Positions 41,113 through 49,920 of a stretch of 61,867 bases of DNA are shown here, one piece after another; position 1 is the stretch's first letter, and each line of letters begins with the position of its first letter. This DNA is from Bordetella parapertussis. GTDB taxonomy: Bacteria; Pseudomonadota; Gammaproteobacteria; Burkholderiales; SG8-41. The DNA is taken from contig CAMATZ010000037.1 in assembly GCA_945861275.1 (NCBI GenBank), positions 1 through 61,867 of the forward strand, read 5' to 3'. Under the pieces are notes generated by a model. The model was not told where the DNA came from. It saw only the letters and a list, made by a program, of their open reading frames with translations, and searched no databases. The translations under genes were made by a program, and so were the position numbers.

Positions 41113-42096
41113 ATGCCTTACACAGGACAACAATTTTTCTTGTTCGCCGCCGCGCTGAGTGCGAGCGGTTACGCCTGCGCGCAAATCGTCGGCGCGCCGC
41201 AGGGTTATCCCAATCGTCCAATCCGCATGCTTGTCACGCAAGCAGCTGGCGGTCCCACCGATATCGTCGCGCGCATTTACGGCGCGCGCATGGCCGAGCT
41301 GCTTGGCCAGCAACTGGTCACCGACAACCGGCAGAGTTCCGGTGGCGCCATCGCCGGCGAAATCACGGTGCGCGCGCCGGCCGATGGCTACACGCTGCTG
41401 GTCGCGGCAAACGGCACCATCGCGGTCGCGCCGCATCTGGTCAAACTCACTTTTGATGCGCGCAAGGATCTCACGCCGGTGGCACTGATCGGCAACAGTC
41501 CGCTGGGGTTGATGGTGCATCCGCCGATGCCGGTGCAGTCGGTCAAGGAACTTATCGCGCGCGCGAAAGCGCGGCCCGGCACGATCAACTTCGCTTCGTC
41601 GGGTTTGGGCGCGACTTCGCACCTCGCGGGCGAGATGTTGAAAATGCTGGCGGGCATCAACATCGTGCATGTGCCTTACAAAGGCGCCGGCGCGGCGTTG
41701 ATCGGACTCATGTCGGGTGAGATCGAAGTCATGATTTCGGGCCTGTCGTCGGGCATGCCGTATGTGAAGCAAAAACAACTGCGCTTGTTAGCGGTCAGCA
41801 GCGCAAAGCGTGTGTCGCTGTTGCCGGACATGCCAACGATTGCTGAAACGCTGCCGGGTTACGACGTCGGCTCGTGGTACGCGGTATTCGCCACCGCCGG
41901 CACGCCACGCGCCATCATCGAATACCTGCATCGCACATCGGTCAAAGCCATCAGCACGCCGGAAGTCGAAACAAGACTGATAAACGCGGGCGTCGAACTC
42001 GAAACACTCACGCCAGAAAAACTCGCGGCAAAAATTGACCGCGAATGGGAGCGTTGGGGTAAGGTGACCAGGGCAGCCGGCATGAAACAGCAGTGA
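41113..42096 (+). CDS. Bug/TctC-family periplasmic solute-binding protein 5
   Basis: 327 residues. The N-terminal FFLFAAALSASGYACAQ is a signal peptide, followed by GYPNRPIRMLVTQAAGGPTD. Other blocks: APADGYTLLVAANGTIAVA, FASSGLGATSHLAGEML, HVPYKGAGAALIGLMSGE. It is the first of two tandem Bug genes; the second starts 48 bp later. Both precede the second molybdenum hydroxylase set. Ligand unknown. Confidence 0.9.
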   Translation: MPYTGQQFFLFAAALSASGYACAQIVGAPQGYPNRPIRMLVTQAAGGPTDIVARIYGARMAELLGQQLVTDNRQSSGGAIAGEITVRAPADGYTLLVAANGTIAVAPHLVKLTFDARKDLTPVALIGNSPLGLMVHPPMPVQSVKELIARAKARPGTINFASSGLGATSHLAGEMLKMLAGINIVHVPYKGAGAALIGLMSGEIEVMISGLSSGMPYVKQKQLRLLAVSSAKRVSLLPDMPTIAETLPGYDVGSWYAVFATAGTPRAIIEYLHRTSVKAISTPEVETRLINAGVELETLTPEKLAAKIDREWERWGKVTRAAGMKQQ

Positions 42097-42144
42097 ATAA
42101 CCAGGGGATACCAAACATAAAATATCGTTTCAAAACAAATACTT

Positions 42145-43119
42145 ATGATATACCTACAATATTCACTCAACTCGATGCTGCTCGCCGCCGCATGCATTGC
42201 CGCATGCGGCGCCCAGGCACAGGCATATCCATCGAAGCCTATCCGCCTCATCGTGCCCTTCCCCGCCGGTGGCCCCACCGATATCACCGCGCGCATCATC
42301 AGTCCTAAAATTTCCGAAGCGCTGGGCCACAACATCATCATCGAAAATCGCGGGGGTGCGTCCAGCATCATCGGCTCGGATATCGTTGCCAAAGCGCCGC
42401 CCGACGGTTACACGCTGTTGAACTGCACCGTCACCAACGCGATTAACGTCAGCCTGATTCCAAAAATCCCTTACGACATGATCCGCGATTTTGAAGCAGT
42501 CGCGCAGCTCTTCATCACCACCAGCATACTCACCGCGCATCCGTCGCTGCCAGTGAAAACGGTAAAAGAACTCATCGCGCTGGCGAAAGCGCGTCCCGGC
42601 CAACTCACCTACGGCTCGGCGGGCAACGGCTCGCCGTCGCATCTCGCGGGCGAGTTACTGAAAACCATGACCGGCATCACGCTGCTGCACGTGCCGTACA
42701 AGGGCGGCGGGCCGGCGGCGGTCGAACAAGTCGCCGGACAAGTGCAACTGGCTTTTTTGAGCGCGCCCGCGGTGGTGCCGTTCATCAAAGCGGGCAGGCT
42801 GCGCGCACTGGGCGTGACCAATGCGAAACGCTCGCTGGTGCTGCCCGATCTGCCGACCATCGCCGAAGCGGGGCTGCCCGGCTATGAATCCGAAGGCTGG
42901 AGCGGCATATTTGCACCGGCAAAAACCCCCGCGGCCGTGGTGCAGCGGCTGTACAGCGAATTCGCCGCCGCGCTGCGCGATAACGACATCCGCGCCAGAC
43001 TCATTGCCGCCGGTGTGGAACCCGCACTGACCTCACCCGAAGATCTCGGCAAAAAAATGCGCAGCGAAATCGCGCGCTGGGGCAAGGTGGTCAAGGCGTC
43101 GGGCATGAAAATCGATTAG
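42145..43119 (+). CDS. Bug/TctC-family periplasmic solute-binding protein 6
   Basis: 324 residues. Signal peptide MLLAAACIAACGAQAQA, then YPSKPIRLIVPFPAGGPTDI. Other blocks: APPDGYTLLNCTVTNAINV, YGSAGNGSPSHLAGELL and HVPYKGGGPAAVEQVAGQ. The start at 42145 is not preceded by a clear ribosome site; the ATG at 42175 (MLLAAAC) is an alternative that still keeps the signal peptide. It shares the pattern of the preceding gene but the two are not recent duplicates. Confidence 0.88.
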   Translation: MIYLQYSLNSMLLAAACIAACGAQAQAYPSKPIRLIVPFPAGGPTDITARIISPKISEALGHNIIIENRGGASSIIGSDIVAKAPPDGYTLLNCTVTNAINVSLIPKIPYDMIRDFEAVAQLFITTSILTAHPSLPVKTVKELIALAKARPGQLTYGSAGNGSPSHLAGELLKTMTGITLLHVPYKGGGPAAVEQVAGQVQLAFLSAPAVVPFIKAGRLRALGVTNAKRSLVLPDLPTIAEAGLPGYESEGWSGIFAPAKTPAAVVQRLYSEFAAALRDNDIRARLIAAGVEPALTSPEDLGKKMRSEIARWGKVVKASGMKID

Positions 43120-43238
43120 CGGGAACGCACGTCGCGCAGTTACACTCCGTTCAATCAGGTTCATTAAACTATTTTCTGGATATCACCGGGAAACGAACCT
43201 TGCAACTGAATACCAAATTGCACACCACTTTCCTCCCT

Positions 43239-43319
43239 GTCGTTCCCGCGAAGGCGGGAACCCATACGATGCGGCATATAGCACGGTGTTATGGGTTCCC
43301 GCCTTCGCGGGAACGACAG
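43239..43319. repeat. Palindromic repeat (GTCGTTCCCGCGAAGGCGGGAAC)
   Basis: GTCGTTCCCGCGAAGGCGGG and CCCGCCTTCGCGGGAACGAC face each other across about 30 bp between the Bug gene and CoxM. Each arm is itself a hairpin. The right arm produces the spurious MGSRLRGND start of the CoxM open frame. Confidence 0.8.
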
Positions 43320-43383
43320 AATTGGTTTGCGGCTTGCGCGGATCCCGGATGAACAAAAACCCAATCGTGCAAGTGACCGCGTC

Positions 43384-44271
43384 TTGAAAGCAGCCTCTTT
43401 CGATTACGTGCGCGCCACCTCAGTCGCCGAAGCCTGCGCACTGCTGCGCACGCACGGCGACGATGCCAAGCTGATTGCTGGCGGCCAAAGTCTGGTGCCG
43501 ATGATGGCGATGCGCCTCAGCCGGCCCAGCCAGCTTGTCGATATCAATGAAATCGCCGCACTTAAATTTGTCGCTCTGGAAACCAACGTCGCGCGCACCG
43601 GCGCATGCACACGGCAATGCGTGATTGAACGCGACACCGTACTGGCGGGGCGCGTGCCCCTGCTTACGCAGGCACTGGCGTGGGTGGGGCATAGTCAGAC
43701 GCGCAATCGCGGCACGGTGGGCGGCAGCCTGATGCATGCCGACCCTGCCGCCGAACTGCCGCTGGCAGCGCAAGTGCTGGGCGCTACGCTGATGCTGCGC
43801 TCGGTGAATGGCGTGCGCGCATTGACCGCAGCGGAATTTTTCATGGCGCCGCTGACCACTGCGGCAAAAGCAGACGAATGCCTGGAGGAAATTCATTGGC
43901 CTGTGTGGAACGAATCACGCACCGGATCGGCATTCACTGAAACCAGCCGCAGGCACGGCGACTTCGCAATTGTCGCGGCAGCCGCACAGGTGGCAGTTGA
44001 CGCTGAAGGGCGTTGCGTCCGTGCAACCTTTGGCATTGGCGGCGGGAGTTCGACACCGCTGGTTTTTCCGAAAATTGCCGCACGTCTCGCGGGCACGCAC
44101 CTCGACGAACAAACAATAGTCGACGCTGCACACGCCGCTGCTGCCGAAGTAGAGTTTTCCACAGACTTGCACGCGGGTGCCGACTATCGCCGCCACCTGG
44201 CAGAAACGCTTGCGGCGCGCGCGTTGCGTGACGCACGTACTCGTGCCGACGATCGGATGGAAAGAAAATGA
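43384..44271 (+). CDS. Molybdenum hydroxylase FAD subunit (CoxM type), set 2
   Basis: 295 residues from a TTG at 43384, giving KAASFDYVRATSVAEACALL, the usual start of this subunit. The frame is open back to 43291, but the extra residues are encoded by a palindromic repeat. FAD motifs: LIAGGQSLVPMMAMRL and NRGTVGGSLMHADPAAELP. The C-terminal domain has FGIGGGSSTPLVFPK. It is the first gene of set 2, in the order M-S-L, unlike S-M-L of set 1. No ribosome site is evident before the TTG, so the start is a judgement. Confidence 0.87.
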   Translation: MKAASFDYVRATSVAEACALLRTHGDDAKLIAGGQSLVPMMAMRLSRPSQLVDINEIAALKFVALETNVARTGACTRQCVIERDTVLAGRVPLLTQALAWVGHSQTRNRGTVGGSLMHADPAAELPLAAQVLGATLMLRSVNGVRALTAAEFFMAPLTTAAKADECLEEIHWPVWNESRTGSAFTETSRRHGDFAIVAAAAQVAVDAEGRCVRATFGIGGGSSTPLVFPKIAARLAGTHLDEQTIVDAAHAAAAEVEFSTDLHAGADYRRHLAETLAARALRDARTRADDRMERK

Positions 44272-44288
44272 GTCGCATGAAAACCTTC

Positions 44289-44403
44289 ATCACTGTCGTT
44301 CCCGCCCCCGATAAAATCATTCGAGGGCAGGCTGCGGCGGGAACCCATAACACACGTGCCATATGCGACATCGCATGGGTTCCGGCCTTCGCGGGAACGA
44401 CAG
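44289..44403. repeat. Degenerate palindromic repeat pair
   Basis: TCACTGTCGTTCCCGC near 44289 and GCGGGAACGACAGTG near 44389-44403 are inverted arms of about 15 bp around divergent copies of the GGCGGGAACCCAT repeat unit. They lie between CoxM and CoxS of set 2. Confidence 0.7.
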
Positions 44404-44446
44404 TGTGGGTGTACTAGCTTCGCGATAGCCTGATGATTCAAAATTC

Positions 44447-44932
44447 ATGAACGAAAAACTCCACGCGATTTCGGTTGAGGTAAACGGCGTCATGCGCCAC
44501 GCACAAGTGGCGGCGCGGCTGTCGCTGGTAGACTGGCTGCGCGACGAACTCATGCTCACCGGCACGCACATCGGCTGCGAACACGGCATCTGCGGCGCGT
44601 GTTCGATCATGCTCGACGGCGAACCGGTGCGTTCGTGCCTGATGTTTGCGGTGCAGGCCCACGGCCATAGCGTAACCACGGTCGAAGGTCTGGCCAACGC
44701 CGATGGCACGTTAAGTGTGCTGCAAGACAGTTTTTGCCAGATGCACGGGCTGCAATGCGGCTATTGCACCCCAGGCATGCTGATTGCCGCGCAAGGCCTG
44801 CTGAATACGGTGGCGCGTCCAAGCGAAACACAGATACGCGAGGCCATCGGCGGTAACCTGTGCCGCTGCACCGGTTATCAGCAGATTTTGGATGCGGTGC
44901 AGCTTGCTGCTGAACGGCTATCAGATCAATAG
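44447..44932 (+). CDS. Molybdenum hydroxylase small subunit, [2Fe-2S] (CoxS type), set 2
   Basis: 161 residues. The two iron-sulfur clusters are given by GCEHGICGACSIMLDG and by [17 protein letters not shown] with LCRCTGYQQ. It carries electrons between the Mo and FAD subunits. The ATG at 44447 follows a repeat; there is no strong ribosome site. It is followed by CoxL after 70 bp that again contain a palindromic repeat. Confidence 0.94.
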   Translation: MNEKLHAISVEVNGVMRHAQVAARLSLVDWLRDELMLTGTHIGCEHGICGACSIMLDGEPVRSCLMFAVQAHGHSVTTVEGLANADGTLSVLQDSFCQMHGLQCGYCTPGMLIAAQGLLNTVARPSETQIREAIGGNLCRCTGYQQILDAVQLAAERLSDQ

Positions 44933-44972
44933 GTTCATTTTGACAAGCAAGACAACCCTACATCCTTCCCTC

Positions 44973-45002
44973 ACCCTCGGTCCCTCTCCCGGGGGGAGAG
45001 GG
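44973..45002 (+). promoter_or_regulatory. Hairpin repeat that contains the CoxL ribosome site
   Basis: CCCTCTCC-CGG-GGGGAGAGGG type hairpin (with an upstream CCCTCACCC half) ends exactly at the ATG at 45003. The right arm GGGGGGAGAGGG is the only Shine-Dalgarno-like sequence for CoxL of set 2, so pairing with the left arm would hide it. Confidence 0.55.
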
Positions 45003-47399
45003 ATGAACAGCCCCTACGGCTTCCGCTACATCGGCACGCAGCGCCGCACCCGCGAAGACCCGCGTTTTGTGACCGGCCGTGGCCGTTATGTGGCCGACAT
45101 CGCGCTGCCCGGCATGAAGCACGTGGCGATCGTGGCTTCGCCGCATGCGAGCGCGCGCATCACCGCCATCCGCAGCGCTGCCGCGCGTGCAGCGCCGGGT
45201 GTGCATTATGTGCTGACCGGTGAAGAGTTCTGCGCTGCCACCGACGCACTTGCGCAAGGCATTGATGCGCCGCAAGTGCAGCGTTACGCACTGGCGCAAG
45301 AGCTGGTGCGTTATTCCGGCGAATGGGTGGTGGCGGTAGTCGCCGACACGCGCGCGCTGGCCGAGGATGCAGCGGAGCTGGTTGAAGTCGATTATGAAGT
45401 GCTGCCGCATGTGATCGATGCGGAACAGGCCGCGCGCGCGGGCAGTGCGCTGGTGCATCCGGCGCACGGCTCCAATGTGCTGTATCAGCGGCGCTTTGTA
45501 TGGGGTGCGGTCGATGAGGCGTTTGCACGAGCCGACCAGCGGATTTCATTGCGCGCGGTGTGGGGGCGCAGTTCGACGGTGCCGATCGAAACCTTTGGCG
45601 TAGCCGCACAGTGGGATGCCGGTCAGCAAGTGCTCAATGTGTGGGCGTCGATTCAGACGCCGAAGTTCCCCGATCAGATGGCGCGCGCGTTGCGGCTGCC
45701 GGGTAACGCGCTGCGTGTGCATTTTGATGTTGATGTCGGCGGCAGCTACGGCGTCAAACGCGGCATCAAGCACTCGGTGTTGGTGGGCTATCTCGCGCGC
45801 AAGCTGGGCACGCCGGTGCGCTTTATCGAAGACCGGCTCGAAAACATGCGCGGCGGCGACATGCAGGGGCCGGATCGTATTTTTGACATGCAGGCCGCAT
45901 TCGACAACGACGGCACGGTGCGCGCGCTGAAAATTCGCGCGCTGGATGATGTCGGCGCCCATGCCAGCCGCGCGCCGCTGCAACTCGGCAAGCCGGTATC
46001 GGCGATCTGCGGCCCCTACCGCATCAAAGCCGTCGAGTACGAACCGATTTCGGTGCTGACCCACAAAACGCCGCAGGAGGCGGTGCGCGGCTTCGGCCAG
46101 TCGCCCACCAATTACGCGATTGAGCGCACCATGGATCACATCGCGCGCCATCTCAACATGGATCGCATTGCGCTGCGCCGCAAGAATCTCATTGCGAAGG
46201 AAGAGTTTCCCTATCGCATTCCCAGTGGATCAAGCTATGACTCCGGCGACTATCACACGGTGCTCGACAAGGCGCTGCACGCGGCGGATTATCCGGCGCT
46301 GATCAAAATGCGCGATCAGGCGCGCGCCGCAGGCCGCCTCGCGGGCATCGGCATCGCAACCTGCCTTGAACCCAGCGGCGGCAATTCAGCATTCGAGCCC
46401 TTGTTTAACCCCAAAAACGACACCACCACCTGGATGGATTCGTGTCTGGTGCGCGTGGATTTATCGGGGTCGATTACCGGCGTGATGAACACTTCATCCG
46501 CCGGCCAGGGCCACGAAACGCTGGTGTCCACCGTGATCGGCGAAATTCTCGAACGCGATCCTGAATTGATACGCGTGGTGCGCGCCGATTCGTTATCGGC
46601 ACTGCCGTCAAACAGCCCGGTCGGCAGCCGCATGGCGATCATGCTCGGGGGTGCTGCGGCAGGCGCGGCACGCAAGATACGCGAAACACTGATCGAGATC
46701 GCCGCACACAATCTCGGTTGCAGCATCGAATCCGCGGAGTACGCGGACGGCGGCGTATCGGTGCGCGGCCATCCCGACAAACGCCTGACGTGGGACGACC
46801 TCATCGCCATTGCACACCGCAAATTTCATCAGATGCCGCCGGGTGTGGAACCCGGCCTGCAGGCGAAATTTGTATGGCAGGTGCCGACCGGCGGCGCCCT
46901 GCCTTCCGCTGACGGCGTGGTGCAGATTTATCCGTGCTATTCCTTTGAGGCGCATGTTGTGTATGTCGAAATCGATGCCGACACCGCGCGCCCTGAAATC
47001 AAGCGCTACGTGTGCGGGCACGACTGCGGCGTGATGATCAACCCCGATATCGTGCATGGCATGACCTACGGCGGCATTGCGCATGGCATCGGCGCGGCAC
47101 TCTATGAAAAATTCGTCTACGGCGACGACGGCCAGCTGCTGAGCGGCAGCTTCATGGATTACCTGATCCCCAGCGCGATGGAAATTCCGGCGATCAGCAT
47201 CGTCGATCATTGCACGCCCTCGCCGCTCACCACCTTCGGCCAGAAAGGATCGGGCGAAGGCGGCTATCTGGGCGCGCCCGCCGGCGTTGCCAGTGCCGTC
47301 AACGACGCGCTCGCGCCACTGGGCGTGAGTCTGGATAGTTTGCCGATGACGCAGGATGCGCTTTGGCGTACGATCAAAGCTGCCCGGGGAAAAAAGTGA
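45003..47399 (+). CDS. Molybdenum hydroxylase large subunit (CoxL type), set 2
   Basis: 798 residues. It starts MNSPYGFRYIGTQRRTREDP; the open frame before 45003 is repeat. Blocks: TGRGRYVADIALPGMKHVAI, GGSYGVKRGIKHSVLVGYL, VRGFGQSPTNYAIERTMDHI, SSAGQGHETLVSTVIGEIL and GSGEGGYLGAPAGVASAVND with the catalytic Glu. The active-site loop VRGFGQSP differs from both set-1 proteins, so the substrate should differ; it is not CO dehydrogenase form I. With CoxM and CoxS just upstream it forms a complete second enzyme. Confidence 0.93.
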   Translation: MNSPYGFRYIGTQRRTREDPRFVTGRGRYVADIALPGMKHVAIVASPHASARITAIRSAAARAAPGVHYVLTGEEFCAATDALAQGIDAPQVQRYALAQELVRYSGEWVVAVVADTRALAEDAAELVEVDYEVLPHVIDAEQAARAGSALVHPAHGSNVLYQRRFVWGAVDEAFARADQRISLRAVWGRSSTVPIETFGVAAQWDAGQQVLNVWASIQTPKFPDQMARALRLPGNALRVHFDVDVGGSYGVKRGIKHSVLVGYLARKLGTPVRFIEDRLENMRGGDMQGPDRIFDMQAAFDNDGTVRALKIRALDDVGAHASRAPLQLGKPVSAICGPYRIKAVEYEPISVLTHKTPQEAVRGFGQSPTNYAIERTMDHIARHLNMDRIALRRKNLIAKEEFPYRIPSGSSYDSGDYHTVLDKALHAADYPALIKMRDQARAAGRLAGIGIATCLEPSGGNSAFEPLFNPKNDTTTWMDSCLVRVDLSGSITGVMNTSSAGQGHETLVSTVIGEILERDPELIRVVRADSLSALPSNSPVGSRMAIMLGGAAAGAARKIRETLIEIAAHNLGCSIESAEYADGGVSVRGHPDKRLTWDDLIAIAHRKFHQMPPGVEPGLQAKFVWQVPTGGALPSADGVVQIYPCYSFEAHVVYVEIDADTARPEIKRYVCGHDCGVMINPDIVHGMTYGGIAHGIGAALYEKFVYGDDGQLLSGSFMDYLIPSAMEIPAISIVDHCTPSPLTTFGQKGSGEGGYLGAPAGVASAVNDALAPLGVSLDSLPMTQDALWRTIKAARGKK

Positions 47400-47415
47400 A
47401 AGGCTTTTTCCTCGT

Positions 47416-47441
47416 GTCGTTCCCGCGCAGGCGGGAACGAC
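47416..47441. terminator. Hairpin after CoxL of set 2
   Basis: GTCGTTCCCGC-GCAG-GCGGGAACGAC is a perfect 11-bp stem with a four-base loop, 17 bp after the CoxL stop. It is a single copy of the repeat unit seen at 43239-43319 and may act as a terminator although no T run follows. Confidence 0.55.
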
Positions 47442-47614
47442 AGGATTGGTGTATTTCTTGCTGTGAGTTGCTGTGTGAACGAAAAGTAAAACCACCATGC
47501 CCACGCTCGTCGTAGGAATGCGCACTTCACGCCCACGCAGAAAAACCTGATACTGTGCGACACCGCGCAGAAGGCATTTCGCCTTCGTGCCGATTGCATA
47601 CAGAAGGAACATCC

Positions 47615-48589
47615 ATGATGAAGCTTGCAGCAACCCTGACGTTGTCGGCGCTGACGCAGATTGCCCATGCGCAATCCGTCGATTCCGCACCCGGCTGGCC
47701 CAACAAAACGCTGCGCGTGGTGGTGCCGTTCACGCCCGGTAGCGCCACCGACGCGGTGGGGCGTATTGTCAGCGAACGGCTCAGCACGCAATTGGGACAA
47801 ACCATCGTGGTAGAAAATCGCCCCGGCGCCGGCGGCACTATCGGCATGGCAGTGGCGGCCAAGGCCAACCCCGATGGTTACACCATTCTGGTGCATTCGT
47901 CCTCGTACACCGTCACGCCCATCACCTATCCCAATACGCCGTATGACACGGTGCGCGATTTCTCCGGCATCACGCCGCTCGCCAATCTGCCCAATGTGTT
48001 GATCATCGCGCCCTCGAAAGGCGTGCGCTCGCTCAAGGAGCTGATCGCCGGAGCGAAGTCCAGGCCCGGTTCATTGACCTATGCCTCCGCCGGCGCGGGC
48101 AGCGCCACGCAACTGAATGCCGAGCGCTTTCGCCTCGGTGCGGGGCTCGAAGGTGTGCATGTGCCGTTCAAAGGCACACCCGAAGCGCTGACCGAAGTCA
48201 TCACGGGGCGCGTGGATATTTATTTTTGCCCGGTGATTTCAGTGCTGCAGTTCATCAAGGATGGCCGGCTGCTGGGCCTCGCGGTGGGCAGCAGCAGGCG
48301 CTCGTCAGCGCTGCCCGATCTGCCCACCACGCTGGAAGCGGGTGTGGCGAATTCGGATTACAACTTCTGGGTCGGCATGGCCGTGCCGGCGAAAACGCCC
48401 AACGGCGTCCTTGCCAAAATTCACCACAACACCATCAAGACACTGCAGGCGGCGGACATCACCGAGCGCATGGCGAAACTCGGTGCCGAACAGATGCAGA
48501 TGACCCCGCGCGCGTTCGACGCCTACATCAAAACCGAAATCGGCACCAACGCCGCGCTGGTCAAGGCGGCGAAGATCAACGTCAACTGA
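47615..48589 (+). CDS. Bug/TctC-family periplasmic solute-binding protein 7
   Basis: 324 residues. The ATG at 47615 has AAGGA seven bases ahead; signal peptide KLAATLTLSALTQIAHAQS, then GWPNKTLRVVVPFTPGSATD. Other blocks: ANPDGYTILVHSSSYTVTP, YASAGAGSATQLNAERF, HVPFKGTPEALTEVITGR. The mature start has Trp in place of the usual Tyr. It lies behind the CoxMSL set 2 on the same strand after a hairpin. Ligand unknown. Confidence 0.9.
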   Translation: MMKLAATLTLSALTQIAHAQSVDSAPGWPNKTLRVVVPFTPGSATDAVGRIVSERLSTQLGQTIVVENRPGAGGTIGMAVAAKANPDGYTILVHSSSYTVTPITYPNTPYDTVRDFSGITPLANLPNVLIIAPSKGVRSLKELIAGAKSRPGSLTYASAGAGSATQLNAERFRLGAGLEGVHVPFKGTPEALTEVITGRVDIYFCPVISVLQFIKDGRLLGLAVGSSRRSSALPDLPTTLEAGVANSDYNFWVGMAVPAKTPNGVLAKIHHNTIKTLQAADITERMAKLGAEQMQMTPRAFDAYIKTEIGTNAALVKAAKINVN

Positions 48590-48657
48590 AACGGAAACTG
48601 CCATTAACACAAGCTCAAGGCTCACTTTCGTGTTGATCTCGGTATTGACCTCAGCCC

Positions 48658-48734
48658 GCGTAGGGCGCAATCCCATTGCGCCGAATGCAATTTGCAAAGC
48701 AGCCATGCGGCGCAATAGGGATTGCGCCCTACGC
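48658..48734. repeat. Palindromic repeat that supplies a start codon
   Basis: GCGTAGGGCGCAATCCCATT (left arm 48658-48683) pairs with the right arm 48708-48734, which ends GATTGCGCCCTACGC; 26 of 27 positions match with one bulge. The ATG of the next gene at 48705 lies at the edge of the loop, and the right arm encodes its first residues. Confidence 0.75.
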
Positions 48735-49691
48735 GCTATAGCAACAGCCGCTGCGATATTGCTCGCGGCAAGCCCAGCAGTCACCCAAGCCCAATCCTAT
48801 CCCGATAAGCCCATACGCATGGTGCTGCCGTTTCCGCCGGGGGGCGGTACCGACGCCGTGGCGCGGGCAATTTTTCCGCGGATGAGTCAGGCGCTCGGCC
48901 AGCCGATAGTGATCGACAATCGCGCGGGCGCGGGCGGCATACTCGCCGCCGACCTCGTTGCCAAATCGACGCCCGATGGGTACACGCTGTTGATGGGGTC
49001 ATCCACCTTTGTGACCGCCACGCCCAGTTTATTAAAGCTGCCGTACGATTCGATCAGGGACTTTGCGCCGATCACACAGTTTGTAACGGCGGCTTTTATG
49101 CTGGCCGTGCATCCACAGGTTGCCGCCTCTTCGGTCAGCCAGTTGGTGGCGCTCGCCAAGGCGAAACCCGGCAGCCTGAACTATGCGTCGGGCGGTGTCG
49201 GCAGCCCGCTGCACCTTACGGCCGAGCTGTTCAAAAGCCGCGCCGGATTGAATATCGTACACATCGCCTACAAAGGGGGTGCTCCGGCTGCGACCGCGGT
49301 GCTTGCCGGCGAAGCGCAGATGATCTTTGGCAGTTTCGCCGCAACGCTGACGCAGGTTCGTGCCGGTCGGCTGCGCGCGCTGGCGGTTACGGGCCTGTCG
49401 CGCGCACCGCTGGTGCCCGAACTGCCCACCATGATCGAGTCCGGCTTTGCGGGATTCAACGTGCAGGCGTGGAACAGTCTGGAAGCGCCCGCCGGCACAG
49501 CGGGCCACATCATCCAGCGGATTTACGCCGAAACCATGAAGGCATCGCAAACACCGGAGGTCATCGAGTTAATGCATAAAATCGGTTACGCGCCCGCAAC
49601 CACCACGCCACAGCAATACGCAGCGCTCAAGCACGCCGAAACAGCGATGTGGGCAAAACTCATCAAGGACGCGAATATCCGTGGCGAATAA
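48705..49691 (+). CDS. Bug/TctC-family periplasmic solute-binding protein 8
   Basis: 328 residues. The likely start is the ATG at 48705, giving MRRNRDCALRAIATAAAILL and cleavage after AQA; the positively charged start of the signal peptide is encoded by the palindromic repeat. The open frame runs from 48630 with an alternative ATG there. Mature part: YPDKPIRMVLPFPPGGGTDA, STPDGYTLLMGSSTFVTAT, YASGGVGSPLHLTAELF, HIAYKGGAPAATAVLAGE. It precedes slyX by 20 bp. Confidence 0.88.
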   Translation: MRRNRDCALRAIATAAAILLAASPAVTQAQSYPDKPIRMVLPFPPGGGTDAVARAIFPRMSQALGQPIVIDNRAGAGGILAADLVAKSTPDGYTLLMGSSTFVTATPSLLKLPYDSIRDFAPITQFVTAAFMLAVHPQVAASSVSQLVALAKAKPGSLNYASGGVGSPLHLTAELFKSRAGLNIVHIAYKGGAPAATAVLAGEAQMIFGSFAATLTQVRAGRLRALAVTGLSRAPLVPELPTMIESGFAGFNVQAWNSLEAPAGTAGHIIQRIYAETMKASQTPEVIELMHKIGYAPATTTPQQYAALKHAETAMWAKLIKDANIRGE

Positions 49692-49711
49692 ACGCAGGGG
49701 AACACAACGCC

Positions 49712-49912
49712 GTGGATGAGCGCTTTGAAAAAATTGAAAGCAAACTCAGTCTTGCGGAAGATTTACTGGAAACGTTGAACGAAACGGTATATCGCCAGCA
49801 ACGTCAGATTGAACAACTGCAACGGGAAATCGTTGTGCTACGCGAGCAGGTGCGCGCAGCCTTGCCCAACGAGCCGCGTAATTTAAGCGATGAGATTCCA
49901 CCGCATTATTAG
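49712..49912 (+). CDS. slyX: SlyX-family protein
   Basis: 66 residues from a GTG at 49712 after AGGGGAA. It is an almost continuous coiled coil, DERFEKIESKLSLAEDLLET to REIVVLREQVRAAL, with the characteristic C-terminal EPRNLSDEIPPHY. SlyX proteins are widespread in proteobacteria but of unknown role. The open frame extends upstream into the Bug gene and is not used. It converges on the NHL-repeat gene with only 8 bp between the stops. Confidence 0.9.
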   Translation: MDERFEKIESKLSLAEDLLETLNETVYRQQRQIEQLQREIVVLREQVRAALPNEPRNLSDEIPPHY

Positions 49913-49920
49913 CATGCCAT

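Noticed and set aside
43239-43320. CRISPR-like repeat units
   Set aside because: Only two inverted arms with a single spacer; it is a palindromic intergenic repeat, and no cas gene is present.
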